Origin: Nostoc sp. PA-18-2419
GTDB taxonomy: Bacteria > Cyanobacteriota > Cyanobacteriia > Cyanobacteriales > Nostocaceae
DNA: 45,918 nucleotides
Direction: 5' to 3'
Assembly: GCF_005869855.1 (NCBI RefSeq)
Contig: NZ_SZNH01000002.1
Location: 182,730 to 228,647, forward strand
Within the stretch, counting starts at the first letter, position 1; every line of letters begins with the position of its first letter. Below are positions 42,204 through 45,918 of the stretch, piece by piece. The notes under the pieces are model-generated. The model saw nothing but the letters and a program-made list of their open reading frames with translations, did not search any database and was not told the DNA's origin. The translations under genes and the position numbers were made by a program.

Positions 42204-43904
42204 ATGTCTAGTGTGTTTCGTGGGTCATCACTAAGGGTTGCTTTACTAGTTCTGGGAATGACAACTGCTATAGTAAGTCCTATCGTAATTTCTGCACCAG
42301 CCTTATCTCAAGACACTGTTCCAAGTACCACTCCATCCACTACACCAACTCCATCTGCCATACCATCACCAACTTCAACTGTTAACTTGTCAGATGTTAC
42401 TTCAGATTATTGGGCAAGTCCATTTATTCAAGCTCTAGCTAGCAATAATGTAATTAGTGGCTTTCCTGATGGCAGCTTTAGACCCAATCAATCTGTGACT
42501 CGTGCCGAATTTGCTGCCTTAATTCAAAAAGCTTTCGGTAACCAAAACCGAGTTCGCCAATTAAGTGCGGGTGGATTCAGTGATGTTCCTGCTGGCTACT
42601 GGGCAGCTTCAGCAATTCAGAATGCCTATGAAATAGGCTTTTTGTCAGGTTATCCTGGAAATATATTTAGACCAAATCAACAAATACCTAAAGTAGAAGC
42701 CCTCGTTGCAATCAGCAATGGCTTAGGTTTATCTGCTAGCGATACAAGTACTCTTAATAACTACTACACTGACGCCTCAGCTATCCCCAATTATGCCGTT
42801 AATAGCGTAGCAGCAGCAACGCAAGCTAATCTTGTTGTCAACTACCCAGATATTAAACAACTTAACCCCCAGCAAGCCCTAACTCGTGCTGAAGCAGCTG
42901 CACTTTTATATCAAGCTTTAGTGAGACAGGGACGGATACAACCCATTGCTAGTAATTTGCCAGCCACTCAGTATATTGTCGGCGGAACTGGTGGCACTCA
43001 AACAGGTAAAGACATTGTTTCTTTGGCTGCATCCAGTAGTTCCTTTACAACTCTGACTTCTTTATTGAAAACAGCCGGTTTAGCAGACACTCTTCAACAA
43101 CCCGGCCCTTATACAGTTTTCGCTCCTACCGATCAAGCATTTGCTGCTCTACCTGCTGCTACTCTAGAACAATTGCAGCAACCACAGAACAGAGAAGCAT
43201 TGGTTAAGATTTTGAGTTATCACGTAGTTCCTGGTGCGGTAACTTCTAGTCAACTCTCGAACGGTGAGCTAAAAACCATTGAAGACAGACCTGTAAATAT
43301 TCAAATAGATCGCACCAACAATCAAGTTGCAGTCAATAATGCTACAGTCATCCAGGCGGATGTCCCAGCCAGCAACGGTGTTATCTATGCAATTAACCAA
43401 GTCCTGATCCCACCTGATATTAACATCAGTCAGTTAAATCAGCCATCCCAAGGAGGAGGCACTAGTAATGGTGGAACATCTGTAGGTAGAGCTACTCGTG
43501 GTGGTAGAAGCTATATCGGAGTTGGTGGTAACATTGGTTTGACTGGCGGCGATACTGTAGGCGAAGGTAACTTTGCAGTCATCAGCAAACTTGGTCTAAC
43601 AAACTACTTATCAGTGCGACCATCGGTATTGTTTGGGGACGATACGGTATTTCTGGTTCCCTTGACTTTAGATTTCACTCCACGCACAGGAGGTTCGGTA
43701 GGTCAACGAACCTTCACTATATCTCCTTACGTGGGCGCAGGCGTAGCTATTGAAGCTAACAACGATACTGATATTGGATTATTACTGACTGGTGGTGTAG
43801 ACCTTCCTCTAGGTTCTCGATTCACATTGACAGGTGGTGTAAATGCTGCTTTTATGGATTCAACAGATGTTGGATTGCTATTAGGGATCGGCTACAACTT
43901 CTAA
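42204..43904 (+). CDS. Composite envelope protein: SLH repeats, FAS1 domain and C-terminal beta-barrel-like region
   Basis: A signal peptide (about 8-35, ending APALSQ) and a Thr/Pro-rich linker lead to three SLH-type motifs. These are 62-111 (DYWASPFIQALASNNVISGF then PDGSFRPNQSVTRAEF), 125-172 and 188-240. A FAS1 (fasciclin) domain follows at 268-404 (LLKTAGLADTLQQPGPYTVF then APTDQAF; ILSYHVVPGAVTSSQL; ASNGVIYAINQVLIPP). After a Gly-rich linker, residues 436-566 consist of alternating strands (GVGGNIGLTGGDTVGEGNFA) and end in GIGYNF, like an outer-membrane beta-barrel. SLH domains in cyanobacteria bind peptidoglycan, so the protein may link wall, periplasm and outer membrane. The ATG at 42204 has GGAGG ahead; an upstream start at 42150 is unlikely. 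Confidence 0.88.
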   Translation: MSSVFRGSSLRVALLVLGMTTAIVSPIVISAPALSQDTVPSTTPSTTPTPSAIPSPTSTVNLSDVTSDYWASPFIQALASNNVISGFPDGSFRPNQSVTRAEFAALIQKAFGNQNRVRQLSAGGFSDVPAGYWAASAIQNAYEIGFLSGYPGNIFRPNQQIPKVEALVAISNGLGLSASDTSTLNNYYTDASAIPNYAVNSVAAATQANLVVNYPDIKQLNPQQALTRAEAAALLYQALVRQGRIQPIASNLPATQYIVGGTGGTQTGKDIVSLAASSSSFTTLTSLLKTAGLADTLQQPGPYTVFAPTDQAFAALPAATLEQLQQPQNREALVKILSYHVVPGAVTSSQLSNGELKTIEDRPVNIQIDRTNNQVAVNNATVIQADVPASNGVIYAINQVLIPPDINISQLNQPSQGGGTSNGGTSVGRATRGGRSYIGVGGNIGLTGGDTVGEGNFAVISKLGLTNYLSVRPSVLFGDDTVFLVPLTLDFTPRTGGSVGQRTFTISPYVGAGVAIEANNDTDIGLLLTGGVDLPLGSRFTLTGGVNAAFMDSTDVGLLLGIGYNF

Positions 43905-43918
43905 GCATTAGTGATATA

Positions 43919-43945
43919 AACGCCCTAACAAAGGGCGCGTTTTTT
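43919..43945 (+). terminator. Terminator of the SLH-FAS1 gene
   Basis: CGCCCT (43921-43926) and AGGGCG (43932-43937) form the stem, followed by CGTTTTTTG. It lies 14 bases past the stop codon. It is a typical rho-independent terminator. Confidence 0.8.
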
Positions 43946-43959
43946 GCTCCCGTAACCCA

Positions 43960-44088
43960 TCAAAGAAACATATTAGACCTGTTTAGAAAATCTAATAATC
44001 GAGGCAGGTCTATATTAGCAAAGATAAATTTGCTTGCTACTTTTTCAATTTCATGGTTACTTTCTTCCCATTCATCCCAAGATAATAA
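43960..44088 (-). pseudogene. Truncated reading frame, unknown protein
   Basis: The minus-strand frame reads LLSWDEWEESNHEIEKVASK then FIFANIDLPRLLDFLNRSNM and ends FL plus TGA (43960-43962). It looks like the C-terminus of a real protein. Its upstream side is cut off exactly where the GC-rich repeat block at 44086-44189 begins. There is no start codon. The family is unknown. Confidence 0.35.
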
Positions 44089-44189
44089 TTCGTAATACTC
44101 GCCTCCGGCGAGAAGCAAGCTACGTAATGACGCTCGTTCCGACGCTCCTCCGTCGCTAACGCTTCGCTATCGCTAACGTAATTCGTAAT
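44086..44189. repeat. GC-rich repeat block flanked by 11-bp direct repeats
   Basis: TAATTCGTAAT occurs at 44086-44096 and again at 44179-44189. Between them lie about 82 bases rich in GCTAACG/TCGCTA repeats (CGTCGCTAACGCTTCGCTAT) and the small hairpin CGCC-TCC-GGCG. The block resembles dispersed Nostoc repeats. It may have entered the truncated frame next to it. Confidence 0.55.
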
Positions 44190-44222
44190 TTTTTTAAAAA
44201 AGCCGACTATCTTTTATTGTGG

Positions 44223-44280
44223 GGTGGACATCTGTCCGCCTTTGGTTAGAAAGCCAACAGTTAAGCCATTTCTGGCTTAA
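44223..44280. terminator. Two small hairpins at the end of the SulP gene
   Basis: GGTGGAC-ATCT-GTCCGCC (44223-44240, one G-T pair) and TTAAGCCA-TTTC-TGGCTTAA (44261-44280) stand in tandem, 68 bases or more past the stop of the minus-strand SulP gene. They probably mark its transcript end. No long T-run is present. Confidence 0.5.
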
Positions 44281-44347
44281 TTTGACACCAATGTACAGAT
44301 GTGCACTCCTATAATGTGGTCTATTTTGCTAAAAATTGCTGTAGGTG

Positions 44348-45871
44348 CTACAGAGTAAATGGGTTGCGGTTGCGTTCTATCAAACGATCCCATTGCATAG
44401 TTAAGGTGCTTCCCATTTTTTCCTGTTGTTTTGCCCACATTGATAGTAGGTCGAGGCAAGAGTGATCTATATAAGCCAAGTCTTGTAAATAAACATGCAA
44501 TTCACTTCCTGGAGGCACAAGGTCTAAAATGTTTGCCAATTTTGGTAGCCTAACAAATGTTGCTGCGCCTTGTAAATGAATGTCTATTCGCTGATTATTT
44601 TCGTGCTTAATAACGTGGATGTTCAGCACAGACATTTTGTGAATTAGTAAAATTCCTGTCAACAGAATACCAATCAAAACACCTGTAATCAGGTCAGCAA
44701 CAACAATCGTTGCTAAGGTGACAAAAAATATTGCCAGAGGAAAACGTCCATACTTTTTTAACTGGCGAATATGTTCTACTTCGATTAGTTTGTAACCAGT
44801 AAAAACTAAAATTGCTGCCAAACTAGAAATGGGAATTATTTTCAGCAAGCCTGGGGCTGCAATCACTAAAATTAAGAGCCATAGTCCGTGAAGCATCGTC
44901 GATAATCTCGTTTTAGCACCGGCTTCTACGTTTACAGAACTGCGGGCTATGACTCCTGTCATCGGTAAAGCACCCAGGAACCCACAGATAATATTGCCAA
45001 TTCCTTGGGCTGTTAATTCGCGATCAAAATTGGTTCTTCGACCGGTATGCAGTCGATCTACCGCTACGGCTGAAAGCAAACTTTCTGTACTAGCAATGAA
45101 TGCAATCACGATCGCATCCAGCAAAACCGATCCCTGAATTAAGCGTGGGAAGCTGGCTGGTGTTGGTAATTGAATTGCTTGTACTAAATTTGCAGGTACA
45201 TCAACATACTGAATCGGTAATCGATATACTGTGGCGATCGCAGTGCCAATTACAACGCCCACAAGCGCACCAGGTATCAACTTCAAACTCCTGGGTTTAA
45301 ATTTTTCCCATAGCAGAAGACTGATAATAGTTGTTATGCCGATGAATGCTGCAATGTGATGAGCGCTACCATCAATCGGAAACAAAGCTTTGTAAATGGT
45401 GTTGGGAATAGAAATTAAATTATCAATGCCATGTATACGCGGTTTGTCGTCTAGCATGACATGAAATTGGGAAGCGAAGATTAATACCCCAATACCTGCA
45501 AGCATTCCATAAATTACAGCTGGTGACATGGCGCGAAACAATTGCCCAAGTTTAAATTTACCTGCGAGTAATTGGATTAAACCCGCTAGCAGCAGAATTG
45601 GCCCAATCATTTCAATGCCATATTGTTGAACTATTTCGGCAACAATCACAGCTAGCCCAGCAGCAGGGCCGCTAACAAGCAAAGGAGAACCAGAAACAGC
45701 ACCAACAATAATTCCGCCTACTATTCCTGTAACTAAGCCGCGAGATGGCGGAAGTCCCGAAGCGATCGCAATACCCATACAAAGAGGGAGGGCGACAAGA
45801 AATACCACAAATGATGCTGGTACTTCACTAGTAAATGAGTATTTGTCTGTAATTGCTTTCAAATTTCTCAT
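44348..45871 (-). CDS. SulP-family anion transporter with a STAS-like C-terminus
   Basis: The 507-residue protein has about 10-12 membrane segments from 15 to 400 and the SulP/SLC26 signature blocks. These include PASFVVFLVALPLCMGIAIA, GIVGGIIVGAVSGSPLLVSG (helix 3 region), AFIASTESLLSAVAVDRLHT and GIGNIICGFLGALPMTGVIA. The end (about 425-500, IDIHLQGAATFVRLPKLANI then DLAYIDHSCLDLLSMWA) resembles a STAS regulatory domain. Substrates of the family include sulfate, and bicarbonate for BicA; the present one is not decided by sequence, though a bicarbonate role would fit a cyanobacterium. The ATG at 45871 is preferred, because the longer TTG start (45886) would lie on the GGAGGAG ribosome binding site. 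Confidence 0.9.
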   Translation of the reverse strand: MRNLKAITDKYSFTSEVPASFVVFLVALPLCMGIAIASGLPPSRGLVTGIVGGIIVGAVSGSPLLVSGPAAGLAVIVAEIVQQYGIEMIGPILLLAGLIQLLAGKFKLGQLFRAMSPAVIYGMLAGIGVLIFASQFHVMLDDKPRIHGIDNLISIPNTIYKALFPIDGSAHHIAAFIGITTIISLLLWEKFKPRSLKLIPGALVGVVIGTAIATVYRLPIQYVDVPANLVQAIQLPTPASFPRLIQGSVLLDAIVIAFIASTESLLSAVAVDRLHTGRRTNFDRELTAQGIGNIICGFLGALPMTGVIARSSVNVEAGAKTRLSTMLHGLWLLILVIAAPGLLKIIPISSLAAILVFTGYKLIEVEHIRQLKKYGRFPLAIFFVTLATIVVADLITGVLIGILLTGILLIHKMSVLNIHVIKHENNQRIDIHLQGAATFVRLPKLANILDLVPPGSELHVYLQDLAYIDHSCLDLLSMWAKQQEKMGSTLTMQWDRLIERNRNPFTL

Positions 45872-45918
45872 TTGCTTCTCCTCCAATAAAAAGTTTTTAA
45901 TTTTTGACTAGACAAACT
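45872..45918. promoter_or_regulatory. Ribosome binding site of the SulP gene
   Basis: On the minus strand GGAGGAGAAGCAA stands directly before the ATG ending at 45871, a strong Shine-Dalgarno sequence that decides the start. The promoter itself lies beyond the window or in its last AT-rich bases. Confidence 0.6.

Noticed and set aside
1..45918. Many GCGATCGC palindromes as possible special sites
   Set aside because: They are the HIP1 motif, abundant throughout many cyanobacterial genomes, and occur inside genes here without local clustering.
1..45918. CRISPR arrays, insertion-sequence transposases or prophage genes
   Set aside because: No regularly spaced repeats with unique spacers and no transposase, integrase or phage structural motifs were seen on either strand.

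Overview
The window looks like chromosomal DNA of a filamentous, Nostoc-like cyanobacterium (Nostocales). The grounds are the many HIP1 palindromes (GCGATCGC, for example at 53 and 145), AT-rich spacers with short tandem repeats and small inverted-repeat elements, and cyanobacterium-typical genes: a desC-desA-desB desaturase cluster, a CcmP carboxysome shell protein, a BciB-type divinyl reductase, a GH100 invertase, a probable Psb35 and pentapeptide-repeat proteins. There are no rRNA or tRNA genes, CRISPR arrays or intact insertion sequences that I can see.

Layout. 1-4461 (minus strand): the start of a receiver-containing regulator whose receiver lacks its phosphoacceptor; a prohibitin-like SPFH protein; then an ADP-ribosylglycohydrolase, a Nudix ADP-ribose pyrophosphatase and folK, closely spaced. 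4861-11399: a class A penicillin-binding protein, a small thylakoid-type membrane protein (probable Psb35), a TerB-like protein, rsmB and a neutral invertase. 11400-12563 is a degraded spacer holding a J-domain remnant and a HicB-like antitoxin pseudogene. 12564-18590: bciB, a PLP enzyme of the aluminium-resistance/methionine gamma-lyase family, and the three fatty acid desaturases. 19202-21951: an NYN-domain protein, a strong structured element, and an OmpR-type regulator with its histidine kinase. 22105-26130: a broken small membrane protein, an intact one, and three collinear minus-strand genes (pentapeptide protein, DUF1517 protein, lipoprotein). 26202-31223: tyrA, a disordered small protein, a second two-component pair (LuxR-type regulator), a broken Calx-beta-like remnant, a small Cys-rich protein and an MMADHC-like protein.

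31503-37617 holds an RCK potassium channel and then the least understood part: an ECF-like sigma factor with an extra C-terminal domain, a secreted Pro-rich 95-residue protein, and an 888-residue protein of unknown function with coiled coils, a beta-rich insert and Ser-rich loops. This is the best candidate for an undescribed system. 38133-45871: argD, ccmP, a second pentapeptide protein, a composite SLH-FAS1-beta-barrel outer-envelope protein and a SulP anion transporter.

Genes that plausibly work together are: the glycohydrolase and Nudix enzyme (release of ADP-ribose, then its hydrolysis); desC/desA/desB (stepwise desaturation at delta-9, delta-12 and omega-3); the two kinase-regulator pairs; and, less certainly, ccmP with the SulP transporter in inorganic carbon acquisition. 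Several spacers carry frames that read like real proteins but are broken by one stop or frameshift, so small-gene decay is a theme here. All family assignments are from reading the sequence by eye; no database search was run.
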